From contig DIXF01000011.1 in the NCBI GenBank assembly GCA_002448235.1, positions 62,001 to 126,000 of the forward strand: a stretch of DNA of 64,000 nucleotides, written 5' to 3'. The DNA comes from Syntrophaceae bacterium UBA6087 (lineage in GTDB: Bacteria > Desulfobacterota > Desulfomonilia > UBA1062). Shown here one piece after another: positions 51,476 through 60,485 of this stretch. A program made the position numbers and the translations under genes. Position 1 is the first letter of the stretch. Each line of letters begins with the position of its first letter. A model generated the notes under the pieces. The model did not search any database, was not told the DNA's origin, and saw only the letters and a list, made by a program, of their open reading frames with translations.

Positions 51476-52440
51476 TGAATCCTCTGCTCAAAATCCGCGG
51501 ACTGAAAAAGACCTTTCCCCTGACATCCGGCATCTTCCGCAAGGCTTCCGGTCATATCACCGCAGTGGACGGAGTCGACCTGGATATCTTCGCAGACGAG
51601 ACGCTGGGCCTCGTTGGCGAGTCGGGATGCGGGAAGACGACGCTGTCGAAGATCATCCTTGCCCTGGAAGAGGCGGATGCAGGAAGTGTTCTTTTCGATC
51701 AGACGGATATCAGGAAGGCCCGGGGTGTCGAGCTCGCAAAGCTCCGGAAGGGAATCCAGGTGGTTTTTCAGGACCCGTTCGGCTCGCTCAACCCGAGAAA
51801 AAGGGTCGGATCCATTATCGAAGAACCCATGATCATCCATAATGAGGGCACGAAGAGAGAGCGCCGTGAGAAAACGCGGGAGCTCATGAGTATGGTGGGC
51901 CTTCATGAAGACATGCTGGACAGGTATCCCCATGAGTTCTCCGGCGGGCAGCGCCAGAGGATATGCATTGCGCGGGCATTGGCCGTACATCCCAGGCTCC
52001 TTATATGCGACGAGCCGGTCTCTGCCCTGGACGTCTCTATACAGGCCCAGGTAATCAACCTCCTGGTCGATCTCCAGAAAAAGTTGAACCTATCGTATCT
52101 GTTCATCTCGCACAATCTCTCCGTGGTGGGATATATCTCGCACCGCATCGCCGTCATGTACAAAGGCAGGATAGTGGAACTGTCTCAAGCAGATTCCCTT
52201 TTTTCGCGGCCCCTTCATCCGTATACGAAGTGCCTGATGGAGGCGGTGCCCGAGCCCGTTCCGGGCAGGGCAAAGGGATTCGGATACGTAAAGAAAGGCG
52301 AGGGCGGTCTCTCGGGGTCTCTCACAGGATGCCCGTATCAACCATTATGCCCCCAGGCAACCGAGCTCTGCAGCAAGGAAAGCCCGCGGTTTGAAGAAAA
52401 GGAACAGGGTCACTTCGTCGCATGCCACAGGGCGGGATAA
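51475..52440 (+). CDS. oppF: Oligopeptide ABC transporter ATP-binding protein (OppF/DppF type)
   Basis: A 321-residue ATPase, companion of OppD. It has Walker A VGESGCGKTTLS, QVVFQDPFGSLNPRKRVG (the OppF-specific Q-loop), signature FSGGQRQRICIARALAV, Walker B LLICDEPVSALD and a C-terminal Cys tail (GCPYQPLCPQATELC). The start is set to ATG 51475 in the TGATG overlap, with GGAGG 11 bases before; an earlier ATG at 51454 lacks a ribosome site. It forms a heterodimer with OppD. Confidence 0.92.
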   Translation: MNPLLKIRGLKKTFPLTSGIFRKASGHITAVDGVDLDIFADETLGLVGESGCGKTTLSKIILALEEADAGSVLFDQTDIRKARGVELAKLRKGIQVVFQDPFGSLNPRKRVGSIIEEPMIIHNEGTKRERREKTRELMSMVGLHEDMLDRYPHEFSGGQRQRICIARALAVHPRLLICDEPVSALDVSIQAQVINLLVDLQKKLNLSYLFISHNLSVVGYISHRIAVMYKGRIVELSQADSLFSRPLHPYTKCLMEAVPEPVPGRAKGFGYVKKGEGGLSGSLTGCPYQPLCPQATELCSKESPRFEEKEQGHFVACHRAG

Positions 52441-52536
52441 CCACGCCTTTATTCTAAACGAAGGTTTGTGCAGCGGAAATCAAAGGTAAAACCTATTAAA
52501 CCTCATTACTTTTTACGCATCAAGGAAATCTGACCC

Positions 52537-53472
52537 ATGATCGTTTCAGCAAGCAGACGTACGGACATTCCGGCTTTTTTCCCGGACTGGTTTTTCAAAA
52601 GGATCAAAGAGGGGTACGTATACGTGCGGAACCCCTACAATCCCAATCAGGTCAGCCTCGTGGACCTTTCTCCTTCGGTTGTCGACTGCATCGTTTTCGT
52701 AACCAAGAACCCCATGAGGATGCTCGACAGGCTGAATCTCCTTTCGCAGTATCATTATTATTTTCAGTTTACGGTCACCCCTTACGGTCAGGACCTGGAA
52801 CCGAATGTCCTGCCCAAGGACATCATCATGGATATATTCAAAAAACTCTCCCGCTCCATCGGAAAGGAAAGGGTCATCTGGCGGTACGACCCCATTATTC
52901 TGACAGACACCTACGACATGAAGTTTCATGCGGATGCGTTTGCCCGGATGGCAAAAGATCTGTCGCCGTATACCGGCCGGTGCGTAGTCAGCTTCCTGGA
53001 TATATACAAAAGCAATGCGTGGAGCTTATCCGACATCAACCTCATCGAGCTGTCCTCCCTGCGCATGAAGGAAGCCGCCCGGATGATCTCAGGTATCGCC
53101 GGGGTGTATTCTTTGGAGGTCGTGAGCTGTGCGGAAGTAATCGACCTTGACGACTGTGGGATACCTCACGGTAAATGTATCGATGAAGAGCTCATTTCAC
53201 GGATCGCAGGCTACCGGCTCAATATAAAAAAAGACAGGACGCAGCGGGCCGAGTGCTGCTGTAATGCCAGCGTCGATATCGGTGCATACAACACCTGTCC
53301 CCATGGCTGTCTGTACTGTTATGCAAACTTCAACAGCCTGATTGCACGCAAGGCCCTGGAGTTCCATAATGCCGAGTCGCCCCTGATCATCGGGAACATC
53401 GGCCCGAACGACCGGATAACGGAGAGGAAGGCCTCTTCCTGCATCGAGCATCAGGACCGGTTTGCATTCTGA
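52537..53472 (+). CDS. DUF1848 family protein with C-terminal Cys motif
   Basis: A 311-residue protein. The start MIVSASRRTDIPAFFPDWF and RNPYNPNQVSLVDLSP, then FVTKNP, are the DUF1848 signature. The C-terminal CPHGCLYCYAN with upstream CCCN suggests binding of a metal or Fe-S cluster, like the C-x3-C-x2-C of radical SAM enzymes. The family has no known reaction. AAGGAAAT precedes the ATG. It stands alone between oppF and rpsT. Confidence 0.85.
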   Translation: MIVSASRRTDIPAFFPDWFFKRIKEGYVYVRNPYNPNQVSLVDLSPSVVDCIVFVTKNPMRMLDRLNLLSQYHYYFQFTVTPYGQDLEPNVLPKDIIMDIFKKLSRSIGKERVIWRYDPIILTDTYDMKFHADAFARMAKDLSPYTGRCVVSFLDIYKSNAWSLSDINLIELSSLRMKEAARMISGIAGVYSLEVVSCAEVIDLDDCGIPHGKCIDEELISRIAGYRLNIKKDRTQRAECCCNASVDIGAYNTCPHGCLYCYANFNSLIARKALEFHNAESPLIIGNIGPNDRITERKASSCIEHQDRFAF

Positions 53473-53555
53473 TCGCTGCAGTTCATACTCTTCCCCCCTG
53501 GGAAAGAAGGATAGATGCCCCTTCGATTGATCCGCCGCCTTAAAAGATAAAGAGC

Positions 53556-53584
53556 TTGACATATGGAGGAAGCATAGCTATTAA
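53556..53584 (+). promoter_or_regulatory. Sigma-70-type promoter of rpsT
   Basis: A perfect TTGACA at 53556-53561, a 17-base spacer, and TATTAA at 53579-53584. It gives a leader of about 38 bases to the GTG start of rpsT, with AAGGAGGA inside it. One of the best promoter matches in this window. Confidence 0.75.
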
Positions 53585-53627
53585 GAATCACCTCGGATTT
53601 TTATAAGAAACGAAGGAGGAACAGTAA

Positions 53628-53885
53628 GTGGCGAATCATGCTTCAGCCCTTAAGAGGGAGAAACAGAGCAAAAAGAGAAGGCTCAGAAACAAGAGCTATA
53701 AATCCACCATCAACACCGTGGTGAAAAAGATATTCTCGTCCATCGAAGAGAAAGACGCCGATGGGACCAAGAAAAATTATGCCGATGCCGTTGCCCGTCT
53801 GGACAGTGCGGTCAACAAGGGAATCCTTCACAGGAGAACCGCATCCAGGAAGATTTCCAGGCTTACGAAAAAGGTCGGTTCTTAA
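53628..53885 (+). CDS. rpsT: 30S ribosomal protein S20
   Basis: An 85-residue, very basic protein, typical S20. It begins NHASALKREKQSKKRRLRNK after the start residue, and ends with KGILHRRTASRKISRLTKK, both hallmarks of S20. It binds 16S rRNA early in small-subunit assembly. It starts at GTG 53628 after AAGGAGGA. A strong promoter lies 44 bases upstream. It converges with holA 53 bases on. Confidence 0.96.
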   Translation: MANHASALKREKQSKKRRLRNKSYKSTINTVVKKIFSSIEEKDADGTKKNYADAVARLDSAVNKGILHRRTASRKISRLTKKVGS

Positions 53886-53938
53886 GTCCTCGAAGATTTC
53901 CCGCCTTCCCGGGCGAAGTCCTCTTTCTTAGAAAATAA

Positions 53939-54901
53939 TTAAAGGATCTTCGCCGGGAAAACGACTCCCAGTATCGCTTCATGAACAGCCGCATACGGAT
54001 GGAGCGACTTTCCCGATTTAATACCCTGTTCCACCCGCCTTATCCCTCCCAGCAAGGACAGGAGCTGGCCGGCGCTCCAGAGAGACTTGCGGGAAACGAT
54101 CTTTTTTTCCACATACGGATGAACATCCGCTTTCTTTGAGCCGCCGATACAGAGGATCTGATAGTGGAGGATCGTCTGCTTTTCGATGCGGGATACGACC
54201 TCCAGCTCGGCAATGCCCGCCTCTTCAAGCTCATAGAGCTTGTGTACGACATCTTTCTTCTTGTCGAAGAGTGAATCCAGGAAAGCGAATACCGGCGGTT
54301 CACCGGAGCGCATGACGAGATGCTCGACATCATGAATGGTGATTGAGGGCCGGGTCCCGATGAAGAGGCTGAGCTTTTCGATCTCCGAGGAGATGAACCA
54401 GATGTTTCCGCCCGTGGTTTCGGCGAGCAGGTAGGCGGCGTCTTTGTCCATGGTCTTCCGGCACATGCGCGCCCTTGAGAGGATCCAGTCGATGAGATCC
54501 TTTCCCTTGAAGGGATCGAAGTGAAGTATCTCCAGGCCTTGGGGAAGCTTTTTCATGAACTTCTTCTCTTCCCGTACCCCCTCGATGGTGAGGATGAGCG
54601 TGGTGCTGCCGCATGGATTCCGAAGATAGGACAAAAGCCCATCTTGGTCTTTTGAGAGAAGCTTATGGACATTCCTTATGATGATGAGCCTCCGGTCGGA
54701 CAGGAAGGGGAGCGTATTGCACAAACTTATGATCTCTTCGATGCGGTGGATCTCCTGGGCGTGATAGGAGGCCGTGTTCATCGACGCCCCTTCTCCCAGC
54801 AGGGTGCGTACGACCGAGAGCTGCTCTTCGATGAGGAAGGACTCTTCTCCGATCAGGAGGTATAAATCTTTGAGAGGAGGGCTTATCTGGGGGGTTCTCA
54901 T
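53939..54901 (-). CDS. holA: DNA polymerase III delta subunit
   Basis: A 320-residue clamp-loader subunit. It has LYLLIGEESFLIEEQL at the N-terminus, the LPFLSDRRLIIIRNV segment, and C-terminal helices with DSLFDKKKDVVHKLYELEEAG. HolA opens the beta clamp in the replisome. The length and N-terminal pattern match the family; Walker motifs are absent, as expected. The start overlaps the lptE stop by four bases. The order leuS-lptE-holA is common in proteobacteria. Confidence 0.92.
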   Translation of the reverse strand: MRTPQISPPLKDLYLLIGEESFLIEEQLSVVRTLLGEGASMNTASYHAQEIHRIEEIISLCNTLPFLSDRRLIIIRNVHKLLSKDQDGLLSYLRNPCGSTTLILTIEGVREEKKFMKKLPQGLEILHFDPFKGKDLIDWILSRARMCRKTMDKDAAYLLAETTGGNIWFISSEIEKLSLFIGTRPSITIHDVEHLVMRSGEPPVFAFLDSLFDKKKDVVHKLYELEEAGIAELEVVSRIEKQTILHYQILCIGGSKKADVHPYVEKKIVSRKSLWSAGQLLSLLGGIRRVEQGIKSGKSLHPYAAVHEAILGVVFPAKIL

Positions 54902-55371
54902 AGAGTCAAAGACGCCAGCGCGCGTCCTATCTGCTCAGAAACCCTTCTGCTCGCTTCCTCAAGTGCGTTTTCCGCCTGGCCCCCCTCGGCATAGGTGCCG
55001 GTATCGGTAAAGCTCATGCGCCAGATCTCCTTGCCTTCAGAGTTGGTGATGCGCACGGTGACGGTGATGAGAAGCCGGTACCGGTCGCTGGTGGAAAGCG
55101 AAGTGGAGGTTATGGCCTGGTTTGTGTAAGAGGCAAGGGTGCTGTGCAGGGTGTAAGGGCTGATCTCCGATGCGAGCATACCCATGGACGAAAGGACCCT
55201 TTCGAGATTGGCGTCGAGCACCATCCCTCCCTGGATGAGAGAGGTCGCATTGGCGCTCGGCTCCAGCAGAAACTTCTGCCCGCTCGTCTTTCCGTCCAGG
55301 ATGAAAGAGTAGCTGCAGGAGGCTGCGCTAAGAAAGAGCAGCAATAATATTGACGATCTTGTTCGGGACAT
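54898..55371 (-). CDS. lptE: LptE-like LPS-assembly lipoprotein
   Basis: A 157-residue lipoprotein with signal peptide SSILLLLFLSAASC (lipobox Cys19) and mature part beginning SYSFILDG, then the LptE-like pair of strands and long helix (ALEEASRRVSEQIGRAL). LptE plugs LptD in the outer membrane and helps place LPS. The assignment leans on its position between leuS and holA, where lptE sits in many Gram-negative bacteria. It overlaps the leuS end by 44 bases. Confidence 0.8.
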   Translation of the reverse strand: MSRTRSSILLLLFLSAASCSYSFILDGKTSGQKFLLEPSANATSLIQGGMVLDANLERVLSSMGMLASEISPYTLHSTLASYTNQAITSTSLSTSDRYRLLITVTVRITNSEGKEIWRMSFTDTGTYAEGGQAENALEEASRRVSEQIGRALASLTL

Positions 55372-57817
55372 AGATAACCTTTTTCACCTGCCCCCTCTCG
55401 AGGAAGCGGCTCACATTCGGCTCGGCCATGGCCTTTGCCTCTATCTCCGACCGGTCCGTGTCCTTGGGAACGGTGATGGTTGCCCGGAGCTTGCCGTTTA
55501 CCTGGATGGCGATTGTTATTTCCTGTTCCTCGGCCCATGCCGGATCATGAACCGGCCATGCGGTTTTGAAGAGAGGTTCAGGGCTCCCCGTGATTTCCCA
55601 GAGCTCATCGGCGATATGGGGAACAAAGGGAGAGAGCATGACGAGCAGGTTCCGGACCGCTTCTCTGATCACGGCAAATTCCTCGGGGGTAGAGGCCGCT
55701 TCCCGCGCACGGTACAGATCGTTTACGAGTTCCATCATGGCGGCAATAGCGGTATTGAACCTGAAGCGCTTTTCGATATCGTCCGTTACTTTGCGGATGG
55801 TCTGGTGCGTCTTGCGCTTGAGCGCTTCCATGGATTTGGGGGTCTGCCCGGACGCAACGGCGGCTGATGACGGGAGCTGCTCGTTTGTCTCGATGACGAG
55901 CCTCCAGAGCCTGGTAAGGAACCGGTATGACCCTTCGATGCCCTTGTCGCTCCAGTCCATATCCTTCTCAGGGGGAGCTGCAAACAGGCAGAACAGTCTC
56001 GTGGCGTCCGCGCCGTACTTCCCGATGAGGTCTTCGGGATCCACGACATTGCCTTTGGACTTTGACATCTTGGCCCCGTCCTTGATGACCATGCCCTGTG
56101 TGAGGAGCCGCTTGAACGGCTCGCCGAAATCGATATAGCCCAGGTCCCTGAGCACCTTGGTGTAGAACCGGGAATACAGCAGATGCAGGATCGCGTGTTC
56201 GATGCCGCCGATATACTGGTCCACCGGCATCCAGTAACTCACCTCGGCCTTGTCGAACGCCTTGTCCGGGTGATTCGGGCTGCAGTACCGGATGAAGTAC
56301 CAGGACGACTCTACGAAGGTATCCATGGTATCGGTTTCCCTTTTTGCCTTACCCCCGCAGACCGGGCAAGAGGTGTTCACGAACGACTCGTCCTGGGAGA
56401 TGGGCGACATCCCCGTGCCGGTAAACTGAACGTTTTCCGGAAGCCTGACAGGGAGGTCCTCTTTTTTCACCGGTACGGTCCCGCACTTCTCGCAGTGGAC
56501 CATGGGAATGGGAGTACCCCAGTAACGCTGGCGGGAGATGCCCCAGTCACGCAGCCGGTAATTCACGGTCGCGGACCCGCGGGCGATAGCTTCCAGGTGG
56601 TTGGTGATCTTAACCATGGCGTCTTTGTTCTTCATGCCGTCGAATTCGGAAGAGTTCACGAGCACGCCCTCATCTTCATACGCGCATTCCATGGTGTCGG
56701 CATTGAGCTCTTCGCCTTCGGGCTGGATCACGACGATGATGGGGAGATCGTACTTTTTGGCGAACTCGAAGTCCCGCTGGTCATGGGACGGTACGGCCAT
56801 GACCGCTCCGGTGCCGTAGTCGTACAGGACGAAATTGGCGACGAATATGGGCATGCGGGAGCCGGTGACGGGATTGATGCAGTACCTCCCGGTAAAGGTG
56901 CCGTCTTTTTCGTAGAAGTCGGACGTACGGGTGTAGGTGTCGACCTGGAGGGTCTTGTCCACGAACGCCTTGACTTTTGCTTCCAGGCCCGTTCCCACGG
57001 GCAGGGTTTTCACCAGGGGGTGCTCGGGTGCAAGGCTCATGAACGTTGCGCCGTAGATCGTGTCGGGCCGGGTGGTGAATACCTCGATGTCATCCCCGGT
57101 TCCCTCGATCTTAAAGCGGATAAGGGTGCCTGTGCTCCTTCCGATCCAGTTGCGCTGCATGGTGAGCACCCGCTCGGGCCAGCCCTCTTTAAGCTCGTCT
57201 ATCTTATCCAGAAGCTCCTGCGCATAGGCGGTGATCTTGAAAAACCACTGGTCGTGCTCCTTGAGCAGGACTTGCGACCCGCAGCGCCAGCACTGTCCTT
57301 CCTCCACCTGCTCGTTTGCCAGGACCGTCCGGCATGTGTCGCACCAGTTGAGGAAAGCCCGTGCCTTGTATACGAGCCCGCGCTCGAACATCTGGATGAA
57401 GAAGAGCTGCTCCCACCGGTAGTACTCGGGGGCGCAGGTTGCGACTTCCCGGTCCCAGTCGTAGCTGAAGCCCATCCGTTTAAGCTGGGCCCTCATGTAT
57501 GCCATGTTCTCGTACGTCCACTTTTTCGGGTGGACCTTGCTTGCGATGGCGGCGTTTTCCGCAGGCATGCCGAATGCGTCCCATCCCATGGGATGGAGGA
57601 CATTATGTCCCTGCATCGTTTTGTACCGGGCGACCACGTCACCGATGGTGTAATTGCGGACATGGCCCATATGAATGCGGCCGGAAGGGTAAGGGAACAT
57701 CTCCAGCAGGTAGTACTTCGGCTTTCCGCTCTTTTCGTCGACCTTGAAGAGGTTTTCCTTCTGCCACATTTCCTGCCGTTTGGACTCGATTGATTGAGGA
57801 TCGTACTCCGTCGTCAT
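55328..57817 (-). CDS. leuS: Leucyl-tRNA synthetase
   Basis: An 829-residue class I synthetase. It has the HIGH-type motif PYPSGRIHMGHVRNY, the CP1 editing domain with TTRPDTIYGATFM, two zinc-ribbon Cys pairs (CDTCRTVL..CWRCG; CEKCGTV..CPVCGG), and the catalytic KMSKSKGN. It charges tRNA-Leu. GGGAGGG before ATG 57815-57817 fixes the start. No leader riboswitch or T-box was seen in the 230 bases upstream. First gene of the leuS-lptE-holA operon. Confidence 0.98.
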   Translation of the reverse strand: MTTEYDPQSIESKRQEMWQKENLFKVDEKSGKPKYYLLEMFPYPSGRIHMGHVRNYTIGDVVARYKTMQGHNVLHPMGWDAFGMPAENAAIASKVHPKKWTYENMAYMRAQLKRMGFSYDWDREVATCAPEYYRWEQLFFIQMFERGLVYKARAFLNWCDTCRTVLANEQVEEGQCWRCGSQVLLKEHDQWFFKITAYAQELLDKIDELKEGWPERVLTMQRNWIGRSTGTLIRFKIEGTGDDIEVFTTRPDTIYGATFMSLAPEHPLVKTLPVGTGLEAKVKAFVDKTLQVDTYTRTSDFYEKDGTFTGRYCINPVTGSRMPIFVANFVLYDYGTGAVMAVPSHDQRDFEFAKKYDLPIIVVIQPEGEELNADTMECAYEDEGVLVNSSEFDGMKNKDAMVKITNHLEAIARGSATVNYRLRDWGISRQRYWGTPIPMVHCEKCGTVPVKKEDLPVRLPENVQFTGTGMSPISQDESFVNTSCPVCGGKAKRETDTMDTFVESSWYFIRYCSPNHPDKAFDKAEVSYWMPVDQYIGGIEHAILHLLYSRFYTKVLRDLGYIDFGEPFKRLLTQGMVIKDGAKMSKSKGNVVDPEDLIGKYGADATRLFCLFAAPPEKDMDWSDKGIEGSYRFLTRLWRLVIETNEQLPSSAAVASGQTPKSMEALKRKTHQTIRKVTDDIEKRFRFNTAIAAMMELVNDLYRAREAASTPEEFAVIREAVRNLLVMLSPFVPHIADELWEITGSPEPLFKTAWPVHDPAWAEEQEITIAIQVNGKLRATITVPKDTDRSEIEAKAMAEPNVSRFLERGQVKKVIYVPNKIVNIIAALS

Positions 57818-58049
57818 CTTTCCCTCCCAGTGTTCATGGTTGCTTCATTAACATATCGGATGAACTTTCGTCCAGTCCGGTGTTGCACCGCAGAGGGCTC
57901 CAGGACAGTGAAAACACCGGGAAGCCGTGCGACCTGATTCAAGTCATGCAGATTTTAAAGATGAAAAGCCCATCAAGCCGAGGCTATAGCTTCTGCATCC
58001 ATATTTCCCCCTTGCATTTCACCTGCATATTGATATGTAAGGGTGAGCT

Positions 58050-60485
58050 ATGAAGTGGCTGAAGATCTTCATCGGGTTCTTTGTCGGGCTTATGTTTGGT
58101 CTTTCCATCTTGACCGGGGCATGGATGTACTGGTTCGTCTACCGGGACCTCCCTTCGATCCGCGAGCTGAAAAGCCTTGAGCCCGTGAGCGTGAGCGTTG
58201 TCCTCGATGCGGACGGCAAGGCAATAGGCTACTACCCAGAAGACGGCAGGGTGATCCTTCAGGGCAAAGACATTCCCGAACGGCTCAAGCAGGCTTTTAT
58301 CGCCGCAGAAGATGCGGGATTCTACAAGCATGCGGGGCTGGATATGAAGAGGATCATCAGCGCGCTCATCGCCGATATCCGTGCAAATTCATATGTCCAG
58401 GGCGCATCCACCATTACCCAGCAGGTAGTCCGCTCGTATCTTCTTTCCCGGGAAAAAACCATCACCCGGAAGCTCAAGGAGATAGTGCTCGCGTTTCGCA
58501 TAGAGCGCGCGCTGTCCAAGGACCAGATCCTCGACCTTTACCTCAACCGTCTGTATCTCGGGAGCGGCGCATACGGGGTAGGGGCTGCCTCCTTACGATA
58601 TTTCGATAAGGACTGCACATTGCTTTCTCTGGCCGAGACGGCCATGATCGCAGGCCTTGCCCCCGCACCGGCGCGGTACTCTCCGTTGAACGATTTTCCG
58701 GCGGCCAAGAGACGGCAGAATTATGTGCTTACCCGTATGATAGAGGTGGGATACATCAGCGATACGGAAGCCGCAGAAGCCTTTAAGGAACCCCTTATGA
58801 TCAAAGGGGAGTCTGTGGCGCTGTTTTCCCGGTATCCCTACGTAACCGATTACATAAAGACGCAGGTCACCGAGAAATTCGGAGATGAAATATTCTCAAA
58901 AGGGATCACGGTCCGGACGACCATCTCGCCCCGTCTGCAGGATGCGGCAGAGCAGTCCGTTCGAAAGGGCGCCATAGAGCTCGAGATGCGGATCGGTAAG
59001 TATCGGGGGCCTGCAGAAAAGATCGACGAGGCGGAGAAAAAGAAGCTTCTGGCTTTCCAGGCGAATCAGCTTGCCTGGCAGGGGCCGAAATTCTACAAGC
59101 TTTACTGGGCTGCAGTCCAGACCGTCTCCCCCCTGATCGTCGATATCGGAGGCAGGAGCGTCGAACTCGGCCCGGACAGCTATGCCTGGATCAATCCGAA
59201 GGGAAAATGGAACCCCCAGGGGAAAATCAAACAAGGCGATATGGTCCGCCTGTGCTCCACTCCGGACGGATTCGTCCTCTTCCACCAGCCGCAGGTTCAG
59301 GGGGTCCTCGTTTCCTTCGACCTCGAGACCGGAGGCGTGACCGCCCTTGTCGGCGGCATCGATTATGCCATAAGCCAGTTCAACCGGGCAGTGTACGCAA
59401 AGAGACAGAGCGGATCAGCGATAAAGCCCTTTATTTATGCAGCGGCCATGGACAAGGGGTTTACCCCTTCGAGCATCATCTTCGATACCCCGATCAGCTT
59501 CCAAACTGAAGGCGACGAAGAGGCGTGGAGACCGAAAAACTACGAAGGCGATTTTTACGGGGCCACGACGCTCCGCACCGGTCTTGTCCAGTCAAGGAAT
59601 GTGGTTACCGTCAAAATCCTCAGGGACATCGGCATAGGCTACGCCCTCTCATACCTCAGGCAGTTCGACATGGGGACGTCCTTTCCCCGGAATCTCTCGC
59701 TTGCCTTAGGCTCCGGGGTGGTTGTCCCGTATGACCTCTTCAAAGGATATGCGACGTTTGCGGCATACGGCCTGCAGTTCGAGCCCTATATCATTCAGAG
59801 TATTTCCCAGGCAGGGGAAGGAACCATCTTTACAACAAGCCCCCCCGTACGTGCCGTGAAGGCGGCCGCCGACCAGCCCGATCCTGATTTGGCCGCCGAA
59901 CCGGGTCCCCCGGTCGATCAGGAGACCTTTACAGTGCCCGACTCTCTGACGGCTCCTGCCGTGACGGATGAAACGAATGAGATAGTGACGGAAGATCTCC
60001 CGGTCACGGGAAAACGCGTCATTTCAGAACAGACGGCGTACCTTGTAACCAATATCCTTACCGATGCTGTGAACAACGGGACCGGGTGGCAGGCCAAGAA
60101 ACTCGGCCGTCCTGTCGCCGGAAAGACCGGCACGAGCGACGAGAACCGGGATGCGTGGTTTGTAGGCTACACCCCTGATGTCCTCTGCGGGGTATGGCTC
60201 GGGTATGACGACAACGCCCTGTCCCTCGGGAAGACAGATACCGGCGGTTCGGCTGCCTGCCCCATCTTTACGGATTTCATGAGCTCTGCGCTCGGCAACA
60301 GACCTGTTAAGGATTTCCGGGTCCCCGATGGAATCGTGTTCGTAAAGATCGACGCAACGACAGGGAAACTCGCAACAGATGCCGCCACCGATGTCCGTTT
60401 CGAGTGTTACAAGGCCGATGCAGTGCCTTCTCAGCAGGAGGAGCAGGCCGACAAGGATCAGCTTCTGCTCAAGGAGATTTACTGA
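58050..60485 (+). CDS. mrcA: Class A penicillin-binding protein 1A
   Basis: An 811-residue bifunctional peptidoglycan synthase. A membrane anchor lies at residues 5-30. The GT51 glycosyltransferase has EDAGFYKHAGLD and GASTITQQ. A PBP1A-type insert follows (residues about 280-425), then the transpeptidase with SAIK (SxxK), SRN (SxN) and KTGTSD. AAGGGTGAG precedes the ATG. The stop overlaps the next gene as TGATG, so a LysM-domain partner is coupled to it. Confidence 0.95.
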   Translation: MKWLKIFIGFFVGLMFGLSILTGAWMYWFVYRDLPSIRELKSLEPVSVSVVLDADGKAIGYYPEDGRVILQGKDIPERLKQAFIAAEDAGFYKHAGLDMKRIISALIADIRANSYVQGASTITQQVVRSYLLSREKTITRKLKEIVLAFRIERALSKDQILDLYLNRLYLGSGAYGVGAASLRYFDKDCTLLSLAETAMIAGLAPAPARYSPLNDFPAAKRRQNYVLTRMIEVGYISDTEAAEAFKEPLMIKGESVALFSRYPYVTDYIKTQVTEKFGDEIFSKGITVRTTISPRLQDAAEQSVRKGAIELEMRIGKYRGPAEKIDEAEKKKLLAFQANQLAWQGPKFYKLYWAAVQTVSPLIVDIGGRSVELGPDSYAWINPKGKWNPQGKIKQGDMVRLCSTPDGFVLFHQPQVQGVLVSFDLETGGVTALVGGIDYAISQFNRAVYAKRQSGSAIKPFIYAAAMDKGFTPSSIIFDTPISFQTEGDEEAWRPKNYEGDFYGATTLRTGLVQSRNVVTVKILRDIGIGYALSYLRQFDMGTSFPRNLSLALGSGVVVPYDLFKGYATFAAYGLQFEPYIIQSISQAGEGTIFTTSPPVRAVKAAADQPDPDLAAEPGPPVDQETFTVPDSLTAPAVTDETNEIVTEDLPVTGKRVISEQTAYLVTNILTDAVNNGTGWQAKKLGRPVAGKTGTSDENRDAWFVGYTPDVLCGVWLGYDDNALSLGKTDTGGSAACPIFTDFMSSALGNRPVKDFRVPDGIVFVKIDATTGKLATDAATDVRFECYKADAVPSQQEEQADKDQLLLKEIY

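Noticed and set aside
56183..57793. A 536-codon open frame antisense to leuS
   Set aside because: It is a shadow of the high-GC leuS coding sequence; LeuS motifs on the other strand are complete.
57818..58049. T-box or other riboswitch leader upstream of leuS
   Set aside because: No T-box sequence or clear terminator/antiterminator pair was found in the 230 bases.
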